Below are positions 23,343 to 33,148 of a stretch of DNA of 64,000 bases, piece by piece (within the stretch, counting starts at the first letter, position 1; each line of letters begins with the position of its first letter). The notes under the pieces were generated by a model. The model had not been told where the DNA came from, did no database searches, and worked only from the letters and a program-made list of their open reading frames with translations. Source of the DNA: Phycomyces blakesleeanus NRRL 1555(-) (Eukaryota; Mucoromycota; Mucoromycetes; Mucorales; Phycomycetaceae); NCBI RefSeq assembly GCF_001638985.1, contig NW_017265146.1, positions 620,001 to 684,000 on the forward strand, given 5' to 3'. Made by a program: the position numbers and the translations under genes.

Positions 23343-23888
23343 TATCACACGAAAATACTGTAATACTGCAAGAAAAGAATATTTTCAGAGGCAATTCTAC
23401 GAGACATTTCTGGAAAGAAAGAAAAGAGCAAAACAAACCACCTGTTTTGATCCTTTACTTCTATGAAGAGTATAGTATCTTTGCTCTCTTGCGGATTTAA
23501 GCTTTTAAAAGCACACCAGTATTTATTCTCTACTCTTTATAACGGCAACCTTATAAGATAATATAATATAACATAATTTTGTACTATTAAGAATCATTAG
23601 CTTCCTTTATAGCAATATTTGTTTAATCTATACGTATTTGTAGATACTTATAATCTTCATCGATTTTTTTTGTTTCAGACTATTGATTATTGCTCCTGAT
23701 AGTTTTTCTTAGATTATATTGAATGAGCTCCTATCTCTGTTAACTCTATTTTATAAAGTTTATTTCTTTATTTTGCACTTGTTCCAATACTCGTTTTCAT
23801 GTATAGTCTCTTAATATTCTATACGCTATTGGTCTGAAATATTTTATAGTTGAATTCTTATCATATTAAGTGTATCAAAAATCTATTC
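23343..23888. other. Intergenic, no gene seen
   Basis: AT-rich sequence between the MITE and the 3' end of the next F-box/LRR gene. It includes a likely downstream region of that gene. No feature is recognised. Confidence 0.5.
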
Positions 23889-25769
23889 CTATATTTTAAC
23901 AGGACTATCAAACAACCTTTTCCAGAAACTATTTTCGCTAACCCACAATGAAGGGACAACATATTTAGCTACATGACCACATCTGAGCTCGACATAACCC
24001 CTATAGAGATCTTCTTTCCAGTCATCTTGGCTCACCTGGCCATCGAAAGATCTGTCAGCTTCAGAAGATTGAGACATGTTCTTAACCCGAGATCTCTGAA
24101 AATATTCAACCACATCACAGACTTCTTGTTCTAGGAGCTGTCTGACCTCTAGGGTAAAGTCGAATAAGCCTCCTAATTCACAATATAGATGATACCAAGC
24201 TAAGTTCTCTACAGAATGCTCCAAAGCTTTGTTCAAGTCTTCTGTTTCAGCTGTCATGTCAAGTCCAGTTAAGTGCGAAAGTAGTGTCAGGTTGATAGCA
24301 GTGTCTTTGTCCATAGCATTTTCAGATGAGTAAAACCTGACATGACTGAGCTGTAGTAGCTTGAAGCTGGTATAGGACATGTCAACGCACAAGCTTCCAG
24401 TCTTTGCTGAGATCGATCCCCCAATCTGCGAGCGACTCAAGTTCATATATTGTAAATCTCTGCATCTGAAGGACATGTAGTTAAACACAGAAGCGCTTGT
24501 CACAATTTCATCAAGTTCAACTATGTGTAGTCCATGTTTATTTGACTCTTTGTGGGCCTCTGGGCTATTAGTCAGCTGTCCTCTGGAAAACTTTAGTTGT
24601 CTTAAGGCGGGACAGTTATCCAGTATATTGTCCAATGTAATTGATATGCCACAGTCTGTCAGTTCAATACTCGTCAGGCGTGGACAATAGGGAAATTCGG
24701 ACCTGACAATATTTTTAGCTTTGAAATATGCATCTCCGATAATGGAGATTTTTTCGAGTGTTGTTGAAAAGGACTGGAAAAATCGTTGAATGATAATTCC
24801 AAGAAAACTCGGTCCACAACCACTAAATTTGATCATATATCTTATTCTCTTCAATGGAACATTTAACCGACAAAGGAGCTTCCAAAATAGAGTGTGTGAC
24901 CATGCCGTACGGTCTTCGGTGTAGAAATCCACCATTTCTAAGTGTGGGAACACACTTTGAAGTGAATTTAAGAGCACCATTTTTTCTGCATTGTACTTTT
25001 TAACAATCCGCTTTCTTGATACACACATGGTTTTCCATTTCAAAGTATGTAGGTTTGGATACTTGTAGCTGAAGTAATATAGCCATAAATGGTCCCAATC
25101 TAGGAGGTCGAGATCGAGTGCTGTTACATGAAGAGCTGGTGTAGTTGACGGGATTGTTTTTAACGAATTCTGATGAATATCAGTAAGACTAAAGCATCCC
25201 TTGATGTATTCAAGTTGTGGAGATCGTTTGTGTAGTGTATTAAAGTTTCTCAAGTTGAAATTAAGCAATTTTGTCGAAGAATGTGTGGAAATGTTTATCT
25301 CTTTGAGGCTGGGGTAGTTCGTCAAGAGTTTAATGAGAATCGGTGTTGGTACATTAAGCTTTGAAGTCTCGATTCGAAGGTTTACGCTGATTAAGTATTG
25401 CCATGGATAGTTATATGTTACATTTCTGATGTCAAAATTATCAAGTGATATGCACCGAAAAGCGAGATGCTTCAAATTCTGAAAGGTTTTAAAAGCATTG
25501 CTCTGCATCATGTTGCTTAAAGTGCATTGTCCATTAATGGTCAATGTCTGTGCTATGAGACCATATGGAAAATTGTTTGTCGAATACTTTACAATAGTAC
25601 AAATACTTTCAAGCTCTTCCAAAGTGTCGACCTCTGTGTTTTTCCAAAATGATTCTTGAAACGGGACTTTCCATCCTTTACAGACAAAAATACATTGAAA
25701 TCTTTCGCATGTAAGTAGAAAATCTCCAACAAGAGAAAGTATCTCAAAAGGTAGCTCGGACGCCAGCAT
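23889..25769 (-). CDS. F-box/LRR protein, 626 aa
   Basis: Intact single-exon gene and the closest relative of the 12266-14107 gene (shared LDLDLLDWD.LWLYYFSYKYP block in the middle). F-box at residues about 3-48 (ELPFEILSLV, FVCKGW, SFWKNTEV), leucine-rich repeats in the middle, then the C-terminal motif DLYRGYVELRCGHVAKY followed by about 20 extra residues not found in the paralogues. Likely a substrate adaptor of an SCF ubiquitin ligase; target unknown. The minus-strand element ACTGCGGCTT lies 158 bp upstream of the ATG (25918-25927). Confidence 0.9.
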   Translation of the reverse strand: MLASELPFEILSLVGDFLLTCERFQCIFVCKGWKVPFQESFWKNTEVDTLEELESICTIVKYSTNNFPYGLIAQTLTINGQCTLSNMMQSNAFKTFQNLKHLAFRCISLDNFDIRNVTYNYPWQYLISVNLRIETSKLNVPTPILIKLLTNYPSLKEINISTHSSTKLLNFNLRNFNTLHKRSPQLEYIKGCFSLTDIHQNSLKTIPSTTPALHVTALDLDLLDWDHLWLYYFSYKYPNLHTLKWKTMCVSRKRIVKKYNAEKMVLLNSLQSVFPHLEMVDFYTEDRTAWSHTLFWKLLCRLNVPLKRIRYMIKFSGCGPSFLGIIIQRFFQSFSTTLEKISIIGDAYFKAKNIVRSEFPYCPRLTSIELTDCGISITLDNILDNCPALRQLKFSRGQLTNSPEAHKESNKHGLHIVELDEIVTSASVFNYMSFRCRDLQYMNLSRSQIGGSISAKTGSLCVDMSYTSFKLLQLSHVRFYSSENAMDKDTAINLTLLSHLTGLDMTAETEDLNKALEHSVENLAWYHLYCELGGLFDFTLEVRQLLEQEVCDVVEYFQRSRVKNMSQSSEADRSFDGQVSQDDWKEDLYRGYVELRCGHVAKYVVPSLWVSENSFWKRLFDSPVKI

Positions 25770-28700
25770 GATAGAAATAAAAAGATAACAGAGAGCACGG
25801 TACAGCTATAAGTTTGAGTGGGAAGTTTAACAAATCGAAAAGATTGTGGATTGTTAAAGCTTTTATTAATGAGATGTATTGTTACACTGACATAGTGGAG
25901 TAACAGTCAAGAAGTACAAGCCGCAGTAAATATAGTATTTTCTTTAAAAATAACTACATGCAAAAGACGTATCTATGATCAAATCTGCTCCTAATCTTGC
26001 TTTTGTTTCTTTATTGGTTACTATTATTAACCATTCAAAATAATCAATAAAGCTGCCCATGCTATGGATAGAATATGGATCTTTTCTCATAATGTAGAGT
26101 TGGATTTAATGAGCTATGTAAAAATACTAGGGAACTACCAAGGTCAAAAAATTGAAATTGAAAGAAGAAAGAAACAAGACGATTACTCTAATGTTTCTAT
26201 ACAGCATTAAGCAAGGTTAGAGTAAAAAGAGTCTCCACAAATTAATGTTTAGACATAAAAAGCTAGTCGGTCAACATAATTAAGGAAGAATTGGTAATTA
26301 GCATATTGAATATTTGACACAAGGTGAACAAGGTCCAGTCACTTGAAACACATATTTTACATTACATAATTTAAACCAAGTCTTGTAAAAATTAACTGGC
26401 TTGCTGAAGCATTGTCCTAAATAGTGTTTTTTAATAGTAGCAATGGGTACCCAGTACTAATATCTAAGTGGTACAAAATGCTTATTACCGTACTATAACG
26501 GATAGTAACATGTTATAATAGGAATAGTAGACAATTTTTATTCAACTTTATTTCTGATACAAAGCATTATGCTCTTACATCCAAAAAGTGAAACAAATGT
26601 GTAGGGAGGGTATTTCAAAAGTAAAAATTACATCTTAGAAATGTATAAGCTTTTAAATATAATTAGATATAAGAGCACATATAAGGCATATCAATCAACC
26701 ATAGTTACATAAAGTGTATCTGCTTCTCCTCATGGGTTTGCCCAACCAAAAAAAAAAGTTACATAAACACTCCATAAATCTGATAACTATGAGTAAAGCT
26801 TAAATTATGTGTGATAATTTAGTAATGTATATAGCCAAAGTAACATACATAAACTTCACTGCTTTGTACAAGGCCAAGAGTTAATACGGCACTAAGGTCT
26901 GATATTCTTCTATGTACGTGAAGAGGTTCCTAATAAAGTTTTCTTTTTGGAGATGTATGTCCTGAGGAAAATTTGATATAAAACATGACTGTGTGGTACA
27001 AATATCCAAAATTATATTATTAAATGTTTTTTTTAATGAAAATTGTCGATTTTTTTTTATCAATATTTAAGCAAGCAATTTCAAACAGCATTTTTATGAT
27101 GCATCTTAGTATGCTTTGTTAGATTATTTAAAAGTGCAACAGCTATTTATTTAACCAATTTGGATATATACCCAATCTTTTGTTCTGAATATATTATTTT
27201 GATCATAATGATCCTTTTTTTAAGCAATTTTTTTATTTCCACTATAAATTCAACATTTTTAGAGTATACAATAATAAATACCTACTTAGATTAAATGTGA
27301 CCTTTCAGTTATGCTATTAATGGTTGAAAGTGGGTAGACAAGATAGGACGAGGAGAGTTAGAGAGACTTTTAGCATTGCTTGCTTTTGTTGATTACATAT
27401 ATAAAATTTATAAGGATCATTAGTATAAGTGGGACTACTCAAAACAATACTAATTATCAGTGATAAAGCTTGGATATTTTGAAAGATAAAAAATATACAC
27501 TTAAATATGTATATGTATATACAATAATAAATATAATGATAAACAAATGAATCAAAATGATTATAACCGACTTTGGGATATATTATGGTCTGTAATTGTA
27601 TTTATTATACTTGTCACTAAAAAGTAATGAAAGCTTGCTACCCATTTCATCACACACACATTAGGTCTGAGCATTTCAACCTTCCTACACGTTCTATACC
27701 TACCTTTGGTCTACCAGACTTTTGTTTTAAACCTTTGACAGATATGCTTAATACAGCTGTAGCACAAGTTTTGAGTTGACTATGATACCTTAAAATTATG
27801 ATCTGATAAATATTTTTCAAAACTTTTTGTAGGAGTTAGTACGTTTTCTGACGTTATTACTTTATTATCAAAGTATAGACATTCTATCTCGCTCTTCTAA
27901 AATATACTTCCAAAACAAGGAAGGAAGCTCCAAGCCATATATTTTTATACTTACCTTGGCTCACATTATTTTAGATAAATACTTTCTTTCGAATTTATCT
28001 ACTCAAAAACAGCTCGAGACCATTGTACTTACCATTTTCTAACTTTTGTTATTAAACTATATATCCTTATATAAATATAGAAGTATATATATCTGCCTCA
28101 AGAAAAAGATCCAATCTGACAGCAATAAAGGGGGGAAGGGGATGATTTGTTTTATATATTATAAACCAATACTGTTCAGGCAGCCATCTATCTCAATTTT
28201 GAGAGTAGTGTGTGAAAACCATTTACAAATTAATCCAGTAGTTCCACAAAGTATATAGCTTCACAACCAGTGTGTGCTCTCTAGAGTATTAGGTGAGCAT
28301 GATTGCGCACATAAAAAGAAACTAATCAACCTACTTCCACTAAAAGCTGTCAGTAATAGTGTAATCAGGAAAATAGACATAGTGCGAGAGTATATTTGTG
28401 TGTTTGAAGTGGTAAGAATACAAATACTATTGGAGAATAACAGTGGTCTGTAAAGTATTTAATACACTTTTCTTTTGAAAAGAGAGACTTAAAGAACTTT
28501 AATACTAGTTCATTGCGTTGTATGCTACAACAATATACGTATATTTCTGTGCTGAAAAGACATATTCTATCAGTTACTTTTTTCTTTTCTTATGCTTTTT
28601 TTATCCCATATACACTCCTTATATTTGCTTTTAAGAATAATTCTATAAAGAATAAGCTGCATTAGCCAAGAAATGTAAGTGGATTCTATAATAGTAGTAT

Positions 28701-29440
28701 TTTATTCAATCAGAATTAAGAGAAAACTGTATGCTTGTAGTTTGCAAAAGATATTTCATATATATGTAAAGTTTCGTAACTCTAATAAAAAATACATTTG
28801 AGAGCTGTTAAAATATCAATTTATTTAATAAGTACATGCTACTGTTATCTAAGTAGTAATATTTCTTTATGTCTATACCTTTCGAGATGTTCTGTTAAGT
28901 GAAAGTAGACAATTTTAGTCGGAAGGTTACAGAGACTTTTTTTATTTGTTTCGAATATTTTAAAAAGCATGATTGTAAGTAGTGTGAGTATAAGCTATTC
29001 AAAGAACGTATTTCCCAAAAGATATATAAAGGTTCTTTAAGGCAATCTAATACCCAAGGCATGTATAAACCAATACCAAGATGTCCATGATAGTAGTATA
29101 TATATATATATATATATAAAACATATAGCTTTTACTGAAAACATAAAACCCCATAAATTTTCATATGAATTTGTTTTGATTTGCCCAAAATAGGCAGTTT
29201 ACGCCTTCAGTACTGCGCAATCCCCAATTTTTTTCATATAAGAATCGATACAATTCCCTATTTCCTGTTTTTCCCCCTCTTCCTCCTGGTTTCCTTTCGG
29301 TGGTCCTTGGTTTCCGACACGGTAAGAAAACCGTCTTGAAAAGCCTATATCTTTCCATTTGTATAAGGCCCGTACTGATATGTACCATGGAAACGCACCC
29401 CAGACACGGTTTCTAGCTAAGTTCCAAAGCCGATGTCCAG
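25770..29440. other. Long AT-rich gene desert
   Basis: No gene supported on either strand. About 26480-26530 resembles the TIR of the MITE at 22895 (AACGGATAG..ACATGTTATAATA), perhaps a solo remnant. A (TA)n microsatellite lies at about 29097-29119. From about 29160 the sequence becomes less AT-rich and leads into the intron array; part of this may be the first exon or promoter of that locus. Confidence 0.5.
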
Positions 29441-29450
29441 TCTAATAGCA

Positions 29451-30310
29451 GGTAAAGTATTATATACATACATACACACACACACACTTTGACGTGGTCA
29501 GTATACTAACTACAGCACAGTGTTTTCTTGTGCCTGTTTTTTTCTGTCTTCTATGCCCAGCGTCCATTCCACTGTAGCCACAGAGAGGTCCTTCATGTCA
29601 AGTTTATGTACCAGGTAAGTAAATACACACACACACATGATTTGACACGATCACCACACTAACTATGATTCGATGTTTTCTTTTTTTTTATTACAGTGTC
29701 CAGTGTCCAGTTCCGTTTTGCTTTTAAGCACAAGTACTTCTTAAACCCTACGCAGTTATCTGCTAGGTAAGCAAACACACACACGCTTTGACATGATCAA
29801 TACACTAACTATGATTCGATATTTCTTTTATTTTATCACAGTGTCCAGTGTCCCGTCCCGTCTTGCTTTTTAGCACAAGTACTTTTCAAGCCTTCCGCTG
29901 CTGTTTACTAGGTAAGTAAACGCGTACATACACACATACTTTGACAAGATCAACACGCTAACTATGATTTGATGTTTTCTTTTTTTCTATTGCAGTTTCT
30001 AGTTCTGTTTAGCTGTTAACCACCATTCTTTTGATGGTGCCTTCATACCATGTATGGTCCACTGAGTGGTAAGTCAATATATACATACTTTGACTCAATT
30101 AACATACTCACTTTATACTTTTATATTACTTTATTCTCTTGATAGTGTTCAAAGGTATGCTTATGGAGAGGTGTACCGAGAACCAGCTCAGTATTTTACA
30201 CCCTTCGCAGTTAACAGCTAGGTAAGTAAACGCGCACACGCGCACACACTTTGACACAATAAGTATATTAACCTTATACTCGATTTTTATTTATATCTCT
30301 ACTCTTGGAG
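29451..30310 (+). ncRNA. Tandem array of short exon-intron units (noncoding)
   Basis: Predicted introns: 29451-29560, 29615-29696, 29767-29841, 29912-29995, 30069-30145, and about 30222-30310. Each starts GTAAG/GTAAAG, has a CA-repeat, a TTTGAC block, a branch site (ACTAAC in four of them), a T-rich tract and CAG or TAG. Exons between are 54, 70, 70, 73 and 76 nt, not multiples of three, with stops in all frames, so the product would be noncoding. Exons 2 and 3 are close copies (TGTCCAGTGTCC...GCACAAGTACTT) and later ones more diverged. Splice signals are better kept than the rest. The array runs straight into the rRNA-like sequence. A satellite with incidental splice sites is the main alternative. 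Confidence 0.6.
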
Positions 30311-30399
30311 TGGTCACTGAGTACCTCGTATTCTATCGGTCACGATATATCAAAAGGAATATACGTAAACATTTTCATGCAAAATGTGTATATCATGGT

Positions 30400-31935
30400 C
30401 TTTAACAGTGAGTCTCCGGGCTCTTTTCCAACTCGCTCATTGTAGACGCCTTATTTATAAGGCTTGTCTTAATATGAGATTATGGTTTTTTTATTGAACG
30501 CACTGCACTCTTTGGCGTCTAGTCATTGAGTTCGCTCAAGGTACCATGGCCTAAAATTGGTCCGTACTTTGAGCGATTCTACCTGCATTTACTGCAGTGG
30601 AAAAGAAACCAAAAGGGATTCCGTCTTGGACTTTATTGTTTGAGATGGAGAAGCTCCAATGTTTGAACCGGAGTAGTCTTTTGACTGCTCTGGATTGTGA
30701 ACTAGTGAACTGCTTTTCCAGACATACCAACAAGTCAGTAGCCTTCACTCCCTGGAAAAGGTTATTGGAGGGTGCAATCCCCTCACCTTGTCTTGAGTTC
30801 TTGTCTTTGTGTTAAGTAGCTTCCGATGAGTCGGGTTGTTTTTACAAACACCCTAATCCCGGTGAAAAGTTTCATCGAAGGCTAAATATACTTATAAAAA
30901 ACCAACTGATCACAAGTACCGTAAGGGAAAGTAGCTCTTAGTGTAGAGCATACTGGATGTTAAAGACCTTCCTGAGCCACTCATATGAAGGCGAAAGCCG
31001 GATGAAATCCACGTCAGTTTTTTCTGTGTTGTGCGGCACATAACATGGAGAAGACTGAGGAACGCAGAAGTAGCTTTATGCTATTTTCTTAGGACGTTGG
31101 ATATTGGCTCTCCAGATTTTGTCCTTTGGGGCATGTCAAGATTGTCACAGAAAGGTGCAAGTATAAGGGTGTATCACCTGGATGCGTAGAGTTTTTTAAA
31201 TTCGCTGAGCACCTGGACGTGAGGTAATACAGGTAGATTCCAGCAGAATCGACAGATTACCCAGTACAATCGCCTGTATTTTACTGCTTCCTGTTGAAAT
31301 GATCCCTGTGCTTTTCAAGTCCCTCATTGCTTGGACTTTGATACTTGTAACCCACGCTCTGGTAAACAGAACTGGACATGAGGGACGAACCCGAAGCAAA
31401 GTTAAGGTGCCTAAGTAAATGCTATGCTGTTCACTTGGGTGTCTCAGACACCTGTCCCGAGCAGTTTGGCATTAAAGCATTTCACTGATACTTTGCCGTC
31501 ATGGTAAATTTGATGCCATGCCGAGTAGGCAGGAATGAAGGTTGTTGAGAAGCTTGGGTGTAAACTTGAGTGGATCGGCCTTCAAGCGCAGGTCTTGACA
31601 AAAAAATCTTTATTTTTTTACTTTTGGGATATATCGGATATACTTTAAAAGTATATAAACCATTTTTCAATACACTATTCAGTATTGAAATCTTGTCGAA
31701 TCTTTCCTTACAACCAGGGTATGTATATGTATATAGACTCGTACCAATAATGGTCATCATGGTTATCAGTTTATGAGAAACTAATAGTACAACCTCTTTG
31801 TCTTTCTTAGTTTAGTTGGTCTGCTTTGGACAAGATCGGTTTTTGGCCTCACTCATTTGATATATCTGTACCTGGTCACCGCGAGTAACAGTTTGACAAG
31901 CTTCCAGATTTATTCTAGCTTAAGTATTTCTTTAA
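30400..31935 (+). rRNA. Divergent, fused 5.8S-LSU rRNA-like sequence (partial)
   Basis: Motifs appear in the order of nuclear rRNA. 5.8S-like: AACAGTGAGTCTCCGGGCTC (30404) and TTGAACGCACTGC (30494). LSU-like: GGAAAAGAAACC (30599), GAGGGTGCAATCCCC, GATGAGTCGGGTTGTTT, GGCTAAATAT (30880), CAAGTACCGTAAGGGAAAG (30913), GGTAAACAGAACTGG (31361), GTTAAGGTGCC (31401), GAGTAGGCAGG (31523). The 5.8S part joins the LSU part through TTGAG-TTCG-CTCAA (30526-30539), so there is no ITS2. Likely helices are kept with changed bases, for example 30668-30693 and 30833-30853. Only the LSU 5' third is present; about 150 nt interrupt it after 31598, with weaker similarity resuming at about 31752. It could be a pseudogene, a neofunctionalised RNA or a transferred reduced rRNA. 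Confidence 0.72.
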
Positions 31936-32457
31936 TTGTACTTCCTTCATGACTTGCTCATATCAAATATCTTTCTATAGTTGTATTTTTCCGTTCTAAT
32001 CATCACAAGTACCCATATTCAATTACCCATAATATTATTATTAAAATTATTAAATTATCTTAATGAGCTGCTATCAATCTATTTCAGAAAAAATACTATA
32101 TAATCCCAAATTCCCCTGGTTCTTGATATGAATAGCACTGCTATTTGTTGCAAAGGCTATGAGTGTTGATCTGACCACCCCTTTTACTTATTCGTACCTT
32201 TTTTCTTACCAACTCTTACACCACACAAACCAACATACCATGTCTCAAACCCACTTATGAGAACGCATAAATTCAAATATATAGTTTTTGAAAAAAAGAA
32301 AAAAAGAAAAAAGCTAAATTTATTTAAAAATAGTGTAGTGGCCCCTTCATAATCCTTCTTCATCTCATGTATGCAATTAGGAATCTACATGAAATTAGTC
32401 TTGGAAATTTGAGCCAGAATACTGTTTTATTCCGCATGGGTAGCCGTCTCAAACTTC
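31936..32457. other. AT-rich spacer, no gene seen
   Basis: Follows the last LSU-like motif and precedes a Tc1 relic. No rRNA domain IV-VI motifs and no coding sequence were recognised here. Confidence 0.45.
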
Positions 32458-33060
32458 TTAAGAGTTTATTATTATTATTATAGATGGGGCTCTTACCTTT
32501 ACTCTTCTGGTAAGATACGACCATAAATTTTCTATGGAGCTGAGGTTTGGGTTATTGGAAAGCGACACTATCCCTGTCAAGTTTTGGTATTTATTCCACT
32601 CTTCTACAAAATTAAATTTTCGACAGGAGGTACTATTTCCTTTGTACGATAAACTCTCAGACATTGTTCCAATTAAAAGCTCACATAAATTGAAGTCACT
32701 TCTTTTATGATACTGTCGGACTCTAGTATTCCCACCTTTGCCAAAGAGCACAAATCTTGACTCATCACTCGAGATGACGCAATTGTCACATCTGATTGGT
32801 CTCTCTGGTGTAATTAAAAAGAAATCACTTCTTCTTGTGTGCCTTTGGTAACAGTGGTATGTACGCTGTTTTACGGGAGCACAATCCAGGTCTACGAAGA
32901 GTTCGGCGAATGGTTGACTTGATGATCTAATGTACCAAGGTGCTTGACATGGAGTTTTTAAGACCTCCTGGAGTCGTGTTACGATTCAACTTGATGCCAA
33001 TAATCAAATGGTGTTGAACTCATTCATTAGCCATCCTCAAATTTTTTTTTTGCTTCGTAA
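32458..33060 (-). pseudogene. Decayed Tc1 transposase
   Basis: Minus-strand translation shows VISSDESRFVLFGKGGNTRV (first catalytic Asp region) and NPNLSSIENLWSYLTRRVKV (catalytic Glu region, normally NPIENLW). The segment with the second Asp between them is missing or scrambled. It belongs to a different Tc1 lineage than the element at 14848-16153, judged by its motifs. It abuts the Helitron helicase scrap at the inner edge of the right repeat arm. Confidence 0.75.
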
Positions 33061-33079
33061 GAAAATCTGTCCTCATATT

Positions 33080-33148
33080 AATTTATTTAGCCCTGTGGTG
33101 TAGATAGATTATTTGCCTTTTTTTATATACTTCCTTAACAAATTTAGG
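33080..33148 (+). pseudogene. Diverged Helitron helicase 3' end (second copy)
   Basis: The sequence from AGCCCTGTGGTGTAGAT to about CATTTTTAGAG is a diverged copy of 4491-4560 in reverse complement, with several substitutions and small indels in about 70 bp. It marks the point where the inverted repeat changes from near-identity to ordinary divergence. Confidence 0.7.

Noticed and set aside
29451..30310. Box C/D snoRNA host gene
   Set aside because: I could not find paired box C (RUGAUGA) and box D (CUGA) motifs in the introns, so this specific interpretation is not supported.
30551..31399. Short open frames on both strands in the rRNA-like region
   Set aside because: They have no protein-like conservation and overlap rRNA motifs in the correct order.
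30400..31935. Mitochondrial or bacterial LSU rRNA
   Set aside because: The motifs GGTAAACAGAACTGG and GTTAAGGTGCC follow the nuclear eukaryotic pattern rather than the bacterial one, although the lack of ITS2 would fit a bacterial-type molecule.
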